From Lutraria lutraria (lineage: Eukaryota; Mollusca; Bivalvia; Venerida; Mactridae), in contig OZ026844.1 of assembly GCA_964023205.1 (NCBI GenBank), positions 10,340,790 through 10,404,789 on the forward strand: a stretch of 64,000 nt of DNA, in the 5' to 3' direction. Numbering within the stretch: position 1 is the stretch's first letter; the number at the start of each line of letters is the position of its first letter. Below, in pieces: positions 15,477-27,400 of the stretch. The notes below the pieces were generated by a model. It saw nothing but the letters and a program-made list of their open reading frames with translations, did not search any database and was not told the origin of the DNA. A program made the translations under genes and the position numbers.

Positions 15477-18400
15477 GTACGACTACCTACTCACCTTGTT
15501 CCAGATTCGTATGATATCACTTTAAGACCAAATATGTATGAGGGGGACCCTGAAAGCTTCAATTTTACTGGATCTGTTAAAATCTATATGACTGCAAAGG
15601 ATGTTGGACGTAATGTAACTTTGCACGTCAATAAACTTGACATAGATGAAGAAAGTATCAAGTTTGGACGTTCAGATGGTGTAACTGGTGGACCAAGTTA
15701 CAAAGGTCTGTTGTATTCTTTTCTTTCCAGGTTTTGATTAGGTATCTGATAATTCAGTTGATTGCATGTTTTGGGTATTACACCCCTTTTCAACAGTCAG
15801 AGTCATATGAGACGGACAGGTCACCTAACCATCGCTCCTTGAAAGAACCAGTACTAGACCCCATCCTCTGAAAGTAACAACCTACTTTCTCTCATAAAGA
15901 GACATTGTCAGTAGCTGGGCTCGAACCCATGAAAGGTTACAGTGATATGAAGTTAGCAACCTTAACCACTATTGAATTTAAGTCTACTATTTGTTTGATA
16001 GGTTTAAATAATTATCTTAAACTAAGTGAAGTTAGGGTACTATTTGATTTAGTTTCAGGACATTAAAATTTGTTTTTCCCTAGATAAATTTCTGTGCCTA
16101 TGTACTATAATCACAATAACCAGTTTTTTTAGAATTTGTATCTTTAGCTTGTAACTCTCTGCATCAGATTTTATAAAGTATTTAATGTATCAATAAAAGC
16201 ACTTGTCACGGATAATCTTAAATTTTTTATTTGCATTGTCAACAGAACTGTCTCTGAAGAATAATAGTATTTACAGACCCTAATGCAAGCATTCATTTCT
16301 AACCATTAAACTCTTTCTAATTTTCATTGAATACGTAGAACGTATGAGCTTTTTCTAAATCTAGTAATTTTGGAATTGCAACATGAAATTAAAAATGCAA
16401 TATAATCATTGAAAAGGGAGAGAACTAGTTTGTAATATTACCTCCCTTTATGATATAACTGACACAATTCCAACGTAACAAAATGGTGAATGGATGAAAG
16501 TTAATATCATATCAATTATGTTTGAATGTCACAATTTATAAGGATCAGGTCTCTTTAATTTTTGGTCATAACCGTTAAAAGTTTGTATTAGGGTTCGTTA
16601 TCTTAAAATAGATGCATGGATTTAATTTGATGTTTATTTCAGGTCAAAGACAAACAGATAAACAAAGACAGTTTGAAATTTTCTTCCTTGATGCTGATTT
16701 AGTGGCTGACGAGAAATATTCGATTGAAATGAGTTTTACCGGACCTTTGAAGGGTGACTTGGCTGGACTTTATCTGAGTCAATACATTCGAGAAAATAAA
16801 ACTGTGTATGTAATTCATTAACTATCTACAGTACCTCAGTAAAAAATCTTTTAAACTGTAGGAACATAGTAACTTCCTAACTCTGTTTTAATTCTCTATG
16901 TTATTGATTGCAATATGTTTTATATCAGTCAAAATGTTTGACATGACTCTTAAAAATTATGTTTTTATATTCACAGAATTCATTTGTTAACATTCGAAAG
17001 AATTTTTCACTTAGTATCATGTCAAAAGTAACCATATGTATGATTACACAGACTGACATTCATATGTAATATTGAGATTTTAGTGATAATTATAATAACA
17101 CCACTCATCATCAGTGGTGGGGGCTAATACTGGAATCACATAAAATGTCCATATGCATCCTGTCCAGTCACATCCATTTCTTTTCAGGACTGTACCATTC
17201 TTTTCTGATTGATTTCAAAACAACTTGGCATGATTGTTCACCAACATGAGACACTGTGATATGCCTAAGAACCATGCCCGTACCTCCAAGATCAAGTTCA
17301 CACTTGAATGTCAATGTCAAATATTGGGTTTGCACTGTCTATGCTGCTACTAAATTGTTCATTGAAAGAAATCCAATTTCTTTCTAGAAGGGGACAAAAA
17401 ATGTCCTTTAATCTGAAGAGGGCTAAAATAACATTAACATGTCTGTGTCATAGTGGCGTTTTGTCATTATCTGTTGTTGTTTTTTTCATGCAGTTACATT
17501 GCCACGACCCAGTTTGAAGCTACAGATGCAAGGAAAGCATTTCCATGTTTTGATGAACCAGAATTAAAAGCTGTATTCAGTGTTAAACTTGAAAGAAAAC
17601 CCAGCATGGTGTCTATATCTAACATGCCAATTATTTCAAACAATACATTGTAAGTATCCTGTCTTCATTCAATCTGTTTCAAAATACTGGTAATTTTCAT
17701 ATACAAGAAACTGTCAGATTGAGTATATTAAAAAAAGTCAGTCATACATCTGTTGTTTCTTTGATTTTAATTACAGTTGAATCGCGATAGTCCGAAATGT
17801 TATAGTTCGGAAAATGCGATAGTTTGAAATCTCTTGTCAATCCCTGCGAATTTCCTTCTTTTTTCAATATAGATTTGATGCGATAGTTTGAAATGCAATA
17901 GTATGAAAAAAGTTCAAAATGAAACTGAAGTCCCCAGATACGTTTTAACACTATAATAAGATGCGAAAGTTCGAAGTGACTGTTCCCTGTTTTTCACACC
18001 TATTCAATTTATTCAATAATTAGAAATAATTGATTTTGTTTGTCTGCCACATTGACACGTGTCATTGTTAAAAAGAAATGATCTGGCCATAAAACTGTGA
18101 AAGACTTAATTATGATAAGCATATAAAATAATATGTGTTTAAAATTTTAACTACAAAAGTCGTGTGTATTTTGTAATTGCTTACTGTACCATAATCATTC
18201 ATGTAAAGGTCGCATGTGTGTATCAGACGCAGGTCAAACATCTGCAAAGATATATGACGAGAAAAGAAATGACGAGAAAATTAAAAATATATCGGTGCCA
18301 TTTTGTTTGTTTTGAGCTAAGTAATTCGGGAAAAGTATACGGAACCGTAATGTTTTTTAGATAAACTTTACAAAAGATTTATTTCCCTTGTGTTTTTAGC

Positions 18401-21400
18401 TATCATTTGCAAAGCTTGTCTCCAGTAAACAATTAAATTCAGCTTGTGCCGATTTTGACCGTTTTCAGCCACGGAAAATTCGGTTTTAGCAGAAACATAA
18501 TGAAAACGTGTAGAAATCACGCTTCAATGGGCGGGATCCTCTCAATATTCCGGACTTTTTTCTCATAGATAAAAAGATGCGATAGTTTGAAAAGTGTGAT
18601 AGTTCGAAATTTTCGGACGTTCCTGTGGCATTTCGAACTATCGCAATTCAATTGTATCATAAAGAAAAAATCAATATATGGTCTTTACAGTACAGTGTTA
18701 CAGATACTAATGGTATTAAAGTGTATTTTATGTTTTGAGATAAAATATTTTTGCTCTTCTGTGTTTTTAGCTCACCAGAGCACGAATGTGCTCAGGGTGA
18801 GCTTTTGTGATCGCCCTGCCTCCATCGTGCGTCGTTACGATTACGTGGCGTCCATGTTTACTTAAAACAACATCTCCTCCTACACCGCTATGCTGATTGC
18901 AACCAAACTTTGCTGGAATGATCCTTGGGTGGTCCCCTTTCAAAGTTGTTCAAAAAATTAAATTTCATTAAAAATTCTAGTTGCTATGGCAACAAATAGA
19001 AAAAACTTTAAAAATCTTCTTGTCTGAAACCACAGGGCCTAGAGCTGAGATATTTGGTATGTAGCATTGTCTAATGGAACTCTACAAAGTTTGTTCAAAT
19101 TATTCCCCTGGGGTCAAAATTAGCCGTGCCTTGGGGTTTATTCTATTTTATATAGGAAAATTTAAAAAATCTTCTTCTCCGAAACCACAAGGCCTAGAGC
19201 TAAGATATTTGGTATGTAGCATTGTCTAGTGGACCTCTACCAAGTTTGTTCAAATTATTTCCCTAGGGTCAAAATTGGCCCCGCCCCGGGGGTCACTTGA
19301 TTTATATAGACTTATAAAGGAAAATTTAAAAAATCTTCTTCTCCGAAGAAACCGCAAGGCCTAGAGCTTAGATATTTTGTATGTGGCATTGTCTAGTGGA
19401 CCTCTACCAAGTTTGTTCAAATTATGGCCCCGGGGTCAAAATTTAAAAAAGTCTTCTCCGAAACCACAAGGCCTAGAGCTAAGATATTTGGTATCTAGCT
19501 TTGTCTAATGGACCTCTTTTAAATCTGTTCATATAATGGCCATGGGATAAAAAACGGCCCAGATCGGTCACTTGATCTTACTTAGACTCGTATAAAAAAC
19601 TTCAAAAATGTTAATCTCCAAATGACCTTTTCTCCTGGTGAGCATTTATAGGGCCATCATGGCCCTCTTGTTTATACAATTGAACAGATGCTGTTTGAAA
19701 TGCTCATTGAATTTTATGAAATGATTGTAACTTTTTTTTCAGGACTGATGGCTTTGTTCAAGATGTCTACAATCAGTCTGCCAAAATGTCAACCTATCTA
19801 CTGGCATTCATTGTATGTGACTTTATTTATACACATGATACTACAAGAACAAATGTCAAAGTAAGTATAAGTTATCCTTGATAAGTATGCTTGATTGTTG
19901 CTAATTTTTTTCTGAAAAATATATTTCCCAAATTTTACAGGTCGAAAGATATCACCATGTAATGACTAGAAATAGTTCAATACCTCAAAAGTTTGATGCA
20001 ATATTGTGTGTGTTATGATGTTGTTTTTAAACATTCTTTTATTAGCAGTTGTTTGCCTTGTTGTATAGCTTACTGACTTAGTAACTAGTTGACCTTTCCA
20101 TATGTTATAGGAGGAAGAAAATAATGCACCCAATGTGGGGCTCCTGTGTCCTCCTGCTTGCAAGTCAGATGCTCCGCCAACTGAGCTAATTGGGCTGTTA
20201 ATATTAATGCCAATTTATAAATACTATAAACACCATATTACTACGCATATATAAACTCCTTGTACATTTCAGTATCGAGCATGGTCAAGGCCTGAATCTA
20301 TCAACCAGACTCAAGTTGCTCTGGAAACAGCAACAGAGTTACTTGCTTGGTACGCAGATTATTTTGGACAAGCTTTTCCTCTTCCAAAACAAGGTTAGCA
20401 TTACCTTATTGATTGTATTAATTAATTCTTAAGGATCGTGATTTTTTTCATAAAAATATGCTTGGATTTTGTCCTGCCCTGGTTTCACAAATCAGCTGGA
20501 TCAGTCTGAAATGTGTTAATAAGAGTTGAAGAAAATGAAATGAATTTTTTTTTAAACATGAAGTACATATAGAAATGTAGCACAGTATTTTTTCAATGAT
20601 ATTGTAAAAAATAAGAGAAAGCATCTGACAGCATTTTGACATGATGTGGCTAAAGAAAGGCGTTATGTAGATATTGTTTTAGAGCAAATTGAAATTGTTT
20701 CTTATATTTTACTATTATTTAATAATTGTTCTGTATTTCTGAATTAAAAAAGCTTATGGACCTTAAATCATACCAATCACTCAGGCATTTTATAAGTGCT
20801 TTATTTTATAGATTTGATTATTTTAAGACCGAACATGACCACTGCCTATTGCCCCACTTGGAAAAATAAGAAACATCTATAAACTGTAAATTTTTGTTAT
20901 TCAATTTACATATAACTTATGCAAAAATAAATTGGCAATACTTTTGACCGCAACAAAAACTGAGGAAAATAACTTCCACTGATCATCAACTTTAAATTAA
21001 GGTCATGAGGAAGTATGAAGGTTGTGAAAACTCCAAGCAGCTGGAGGTCGGATGGTGTCTACAACTTAGTTTAACTCGTAAATGCTAAAATACTAAATTT
21101 ATTCCAATAAACTTAATAAAATGTCTCCGCTCTGACTCCTATAAATTCAAGGTCTCCTGTATACTATATCTCCAGTATACTTTGTGTTTCCACTATGTCT
21201 CCGCTCTACTTTAAATTAAAGGTCTCCTGTATACTCTATCTCCAGTATACTTATTATTTCTTGGTTTACTTAAATAAAAGGTCTCCTGTATACTCTATCT
21301 CCAGTATACTTAATAATATATTTTTGACTACTTGAAATAAAGGTTTTCCATTATTCATATTGGAGCTGGGACCACCTGTTCCGAGCGGACCAGCCTCATA

Positions 21401-24400
21401 ATGAAATATTTTTCTATGAAAAAATAGGGATGTTATCTCTCCAGAACTGGTCCTCAGCAAAAATTACAATGTATTAATTGCGCCATATTAAGGAGAGACT
21501 TCAACCCAATAAGATGATTTATTTACCTATATTGTAAATGCAGATTTAAAGACAAAATGTTTGACAAGTGTCTATGCAAATAATAAGAATGACACCATCC
21601 AACCCCCAAAAGCCTAGAATTTTCCAACAAGCATCATTGCGGCACCTAAATATTACGTTAACAAGTAATTAGATCAACCTGTATACCTAAATGAACATCA
21701 GGTACATGTAAACTATTACACTACAATAGAGCTGCACTAAATTGTTAAATTCACATGAATGTTTAAAATTTGCAATTAACTCTGTAGAGTCACCACTTAA
21801 CTTGACACGCCACTGTATGTCATTAATGTAATCAATTAAGTAGACGCCTGTTCATTCACAGATATAACAATGTGTTAAAGTTATTATCGAAACACTGACA
21901 CTTTTCACAAAAATCCATTAGTTTTGTTTTAGAATGATTTAAATGAATTATGTAAGGCACTATTAACCACACAGTCTTCTGTAATCTATTGAATCACACA
22001 TGGTATTGTTTTGCTTTTCCCCTACAAGCTCAAAACCAAAATCCATTACGTGTAGTCTCTCTCTGGTATATTCACAGCACAAGTAGCACAACACTAATAT
22101 CAAGCTGGCAGTGGTGAGATCATTCAGCTAAATGCAGCCCATTTAGTTGTTATAGACAAAGTATAGTTGAAAACTCTCTCTGAAATATATAAACTCAACA
22201 GCAGTATACTGTTTCACAATATTAAATAAAAATTATTATTATTTTTGTCTTGGTTTCACTGTTTTAACATAGGTTACTAAATATAAATTGATATTTAGAT
22301 TTGGGTGTGGTGGGGGGGGTTTAAATTGCTCTTTTAATTCTGTTGGTTCCTTCAAGAGATTCCAAGGACAAAAGGAAAGATAATCATAGTCAACTTCCTG
22401 TCTTACTGTTTGCCAAGGGAAACAATCGCTGCTATATTAGGTTATAATGAAAATGGAGTTTGTTCCCTTACATGAAATTAAAAGTTCTGCTAAAATAAAG
22501 AAGCATTATTGCAAAATGCCATAAGCTGTATTATTTTAAGACCGAACATGACCACTGCCTATTGCCCCACTTGGAAAAATAAGAAACATCTATAAACTGT
22601 AAATTTTTGTTATTCAATTTACATATAACTTATGCAAAAATAAATTGGCAATACTTTTGACCGCAACAAAAACTGAGGAAAATAACTTCCACTGATCATC
22701 AACTTTAAATTAAGGTCATGAGGAAGTATGAAGGTTGTGAAAACTCCAAGCAGCTGGAGGTCGGATGGTGTCTACAACTTAGTTTAACTCGTAAATGCTA
22801 AAATACTAAATTTATTCCAATAAACTTAATAAAATGTCTCCGCTCTGACTCCTATAAATTCAAGGTCTCCTGTATACTATATCTCCAGTATACTTTGTGT
22901 TTCCACTATGTCTCCGCTCTACTTTAAATTAAAGGTCTCCTGTATACTCTATCTCCAGTATACTTATTATTTCTTGGTTTACTTAAATAAAAGGTCTCCT
23001 GTATACTCTATCTCCAGTATACTTAATAATATATTTTTGACTACTTGAAATAAAGGTTTTCCATTATTCATATTGGAGCTGGGACCACCTGTTCCGAGCG
23101 GACCAGCCTCATAATGAAATATTTTTCTATGAAAAAATAGGGATGTTATCTCTCCAGAACTGGTCCTCAGCAAAAATTACAATGTATTAATTGCGCCATA
23201 TTAAGGAGAGACTTCAACCCAATAAGATGATTTATTTACCTATATTGTAAATGCAGATTTAAAGACAAAATGTTTGACAAGTGTCTATGCAAATAATAAG
23301 AATGACACCATCCAACCCCCAAAAGCCTAGAATTTTCCAACAAGCATCATTGCGGCACCTAAATATTACGTTAACAAGTAATTAGATCAACCTGTATACC
23401 TAAATGAACATCAGGTACATGTAAACTATTACACTACAATAGAGCTGCACTAAATTGTTAAATTCACATGAATGTTTAAAATTTGCAATTAACTCTGTAG
23501 AGTCACCACTTAACTTGACACGCCACTGTATGTCATTAATGTAATCAATTAAGTAGACGCCTGTTCATTCACAGATATAACAATGTGTTAAAGTTATTAT
23601 CGAAACACTGACACTTTTCACAAAAATCCATTAGTTTTGTTTTAGAATGATTTAAATGAATTATGTAAGGCACTATTAACCACACAGTCTTCTGTAATCT
23701 ATTGAATCACACATGGTATTGTTTTGCTTTTCCCACAGCAAATTGTGAATCTCTGCTTGAACAATTTGTCCTCCAAAATTGTAGGCCTAGTATTCCATGT
23801 AATGGTCAGGGCTTAAACCAAGAAACTTTGATACTGCCTCAGAAAGAGCATCAATATACATTTCTTTCCCCAAAAAAGACAAATGCACCTTGTCTGAGTG
23901 AAAGAAACCTTGAGATTTACCATCTATGGATTTAATGTTAAGAACCCTACCTGCCTCAAATGTAAGAATAAACTTTGACATTGCTCTATTTATTCTAAGT
24001 CTTTTCTGATTCATTTTTGGGTTATTTTCTGGGGAAGAATTATTACGGTACCAAGACATTCGGGGCAGGATAAAAGTCCAAACAATCAAAGCAGATTTAA
24101 AAGTTTCGCATAAATATTGTATCTCTCTTTGGAGAATTCTTACTATTTTACCCTGATTAGTGTTACTGATGTTGTTGCCACCAATGTGAATAATGATCAT
24201 CTTAGGAATCATGCCTTTGATAAGACCATATTGCAGCTTTGTATGTAATTGCTCGACCCGCAAACCACTGTGACCATCCCAAAAAATTGATCCTTGCAAT
24301 GGCCTTTTTCTCTGGTCATACTGTACACCTGCCCACCTTACAATGGAATCCCCAATTATCCATATTTCTGTAACAAAATTAATATGATATTTTGGAATTC

Positions 24401-27400
24401 TAACTAATCGTATAAACTTTAAACCCGAATGTAACGAGCATATGAATTTGATGTCCAGCGACCCATCTTTTTGATTACCTCATCCGAGACACCTTTAATA
24501 GCCAGATCTGTTGCACGACCTATATGAAAACTATGGGTTTTTAAATCGTTATTCGTAAAACCAGCCTGTGAACATGCCTTTGATAAAACAGCTGAAAATT
24601 GGTACCTTGTGAGTGGAGAAGAATTTGCATGACAAAAGAAATGTGTAGCTGACCTAGGAATAATTGCCATGAAACTCCTAACTGAATTAATGCACTCTTT
24701 AGTTTCAGCATTGTATGGGATTCTTATAACAATGGGTTTCCCTGTTTGTTTTGTTTTAGTTATCCTGAGACGAATCAGTAAAGCCTTATTCTCATTTTCG
24801 AGTGTAACATCCTCCTTTGTCAAGGCTCTCTCTGAATTCAATTGTGAACAGACTATTAATTCACTTACTCGAAATAAACCAAAATATGACAAAGAATATG
24901 CAGCATTAAATAATTTTGTTTCATATTTAGTTGAGCATATGGTGCTCAATGCAGCCAATATTCTCTTTAGTTTATCATGAGTTATAGGCGCTCTTTGATC
25001 TTGACGCTTTCTTGTGCGTTTACAACCTTCAACAAGTTTTCTGATGATAAAATTCTCAGTAGGATCAGACAAAGAATTTAATTTATGCATGAAACTTATA
25101 GCAGACAAATGAAGTGTAATTGTAGAGGGGGCAAGGTTCCTTTCAAAACAGTAAGCTATGTATAAAATGATTTGTTTGGTTGAGATTGGCCAACGCAACG
25201 TTAAGTTGTAGTTAGCTTGAAATCTGTTAAAGCTACGCAATGCTGTACGGTATGCCAATTTAGTATTTACGGACACACTTGATTGCACTAATGTAAGAGC
25301 TCGTTTTTGAATATCTGCCAAAGCTGGCAGGGAACTTTTTGGGGTTCTTGATCTGCGGTTGGTGCAAGAGAACGAAACCGCTCCATCTGAAATCGAGACA
25401 ATGCATCTGTTATTGAATTATTTGTGCCACTAACATGTTCAGCTTTAACCACTATGTTTGTCTGCAGACATTTGAGAGTAAGCTGTCTCAACACAGTCAT
25501 TACATTTTCCGATTTTGATGTCATTTTATTAATAATATGACAAACAGCCATGTTGTCTGACCTAAACTTGATTTTTTTGTTCTGTAGCATATTACCCCAT
25601 ATAAACAAGGCCACCAGAATTGGGAACAGCTCTAACACTGTAATATCCCTGGTGTAACCTTCTGAGTGCCATTCATCTGGCCACTTCTCACAGACCCAAC
25701 TACCAGCAAAATAAATGCCAAAACCTAAACCCTCTCCCCCAGCGCTGTCCGTATAAAGCTGGACATCCTCATTATATGACCAAAATCTGTCATGAAAAAC
25801 TTGAACACCATTGAAGTTTTGAAAAAATACTCTCCACATAAACATGTCATTCTTCATGCCCTTGGTAATTCTTAAGTGATGGTAAGGTTTTGACAAGCCA
25901 CAAATTGCATTTATGAACCTTCTGCAAAATGGACGACCTGGCAGTATTGCTCTGCATGCAAAATTCAATATTCCAATCAAGCTCTGCATCTCCCTGAGAG
26001 TACACCTTTGTTTATGTATTAAGCTATTAAGTTGTAATAATATTTCATTAATTTTTGATACAGGAATGCGAACTATCATCTCCTCTGAATTTAATTCTAA
26101 ACCTAAAAAACACAGTTGTGTAACTGGACCCTCTGTCTTTTCATTGGCTAGTGGGACATTGAGCTCAGACATGCATGACGAAAAGGTTTTCATCAGCTTC
26201 AGACATTGTCCTGTATTTTGTTTACCTCCCCCAAGAAAATCATCCAAGTAGTGGATTAAATTGGAACTCCCAGATTTTCTTTTCACAGCAAATGCTAGAA
26301 AGTCAGCAAACCTATTAAATAAGTTGCAACTAATAGAACAACCAAAAGGCACGCATTTATCAAAAAAATATTTCTCATCAAATTTGAAACCTAGTTGGTC
26401 AAAATCTTTTGGGGATACTGGCAATATCCGAAATGCACTTTTAATATCCATTTTAAACAATTCACAATTTTTTCCCAAATCTTGAACCAAGTGGACTGCA
26501 GCATCAAATTTTGTGTATTGCACCGAACAGTGGGCTGGGTCAATATAGTCATTTAGAGAATCTCCTGCCGGGTATGACAGATGATGTATCAACCGAAATT
26601 CATTGTTAGCTTTTTTTGGAACTAAACCTATAGGTGATACCCTCAAAGTCGAGAAAGGGCTTTTAGTGAAAGGACCAGCTACCCTACCTGCTTCTACTTC
26701 TTTCTTAACTTTCTGCCTAACAATTTCTGGATTTAAAAGAGCTGACTTAAGGTTTTTGGCATCAGATGGCTTTTTTGGACCTTCATATTGCAAAGAAAAC
26801 CCATATTGGAAACCCTTAAGTAAAAATTGGCTTTCATTTTTTTCATAAAATTCTAGTTCCTTCTCTAAAATTGCAATATTTACGGGAGATGGTGCAAGCT
26901 CAGTAACTGCTGTACTAATAGGGTCTATTCCCCCTAAAATTTCCTCTGCTGTTGCCTCGGAAATTTGACCTGTTTGGTGTACCTCGAAAGGAACCTCGAA
27001 AGGAATGCATGGGACGACTTAACCCTGTTGAACGGTTGGTTCCACAGTTCCAGCGGCCGTGCTGAGGAGAGGCACAGACAGAGCAAGCATGTGGGAACCT
27101 ACAATAGAGCCATTTGCAATAACCTTTATTGAAATCAATGCAAGGTGGTTTTGATTGCGCAACAGTTGAAGTCAGCTGTGTTTGTGGCTGTGATGTCCCA
27201 GAAAAACATCTCAACCAGAGGTCTGAATTAATTGACGACCATGGCATGAACTGGCTTGATTGACGAAGCCTGAACTGCTCATCATAAGTGCGCCAAAATT
27301 CACCTCTATATTTTGCAGCTGCTTCCCTGATAATATACATGTACTGTAACAAATCCTGAGTGTGATCAGGGTGCACACTTAGATAGATACTACTATAAAT

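Noticed and set aside
21150..21310. CRISPR-like array (repeated ggtctcctgtatactctatc units)
   Set aside because: Only three units, in a eukaryotic retrotransposon repeat, and without spacer character.
21266..21460. Identical 64-codon frames at 21266-21460 and 22979-23173
   Set aside because: They lie in the B repeats of the Ngaro element and are identical only because the repeats are identical.
20817..23734. LTR retrotransposon with ordinary long terminal repeats
   Set aside because: The repeats are arranged A1-ORFs-B1-A2-B2, there is no DDE integrase or protease, and a tyrosine recombinase is present.
25913..26485. Plus-strand frames opposite the reverse transcriptase
   Set aside because: They are shadows of the conserved minus-strand RT/RNase H frame.
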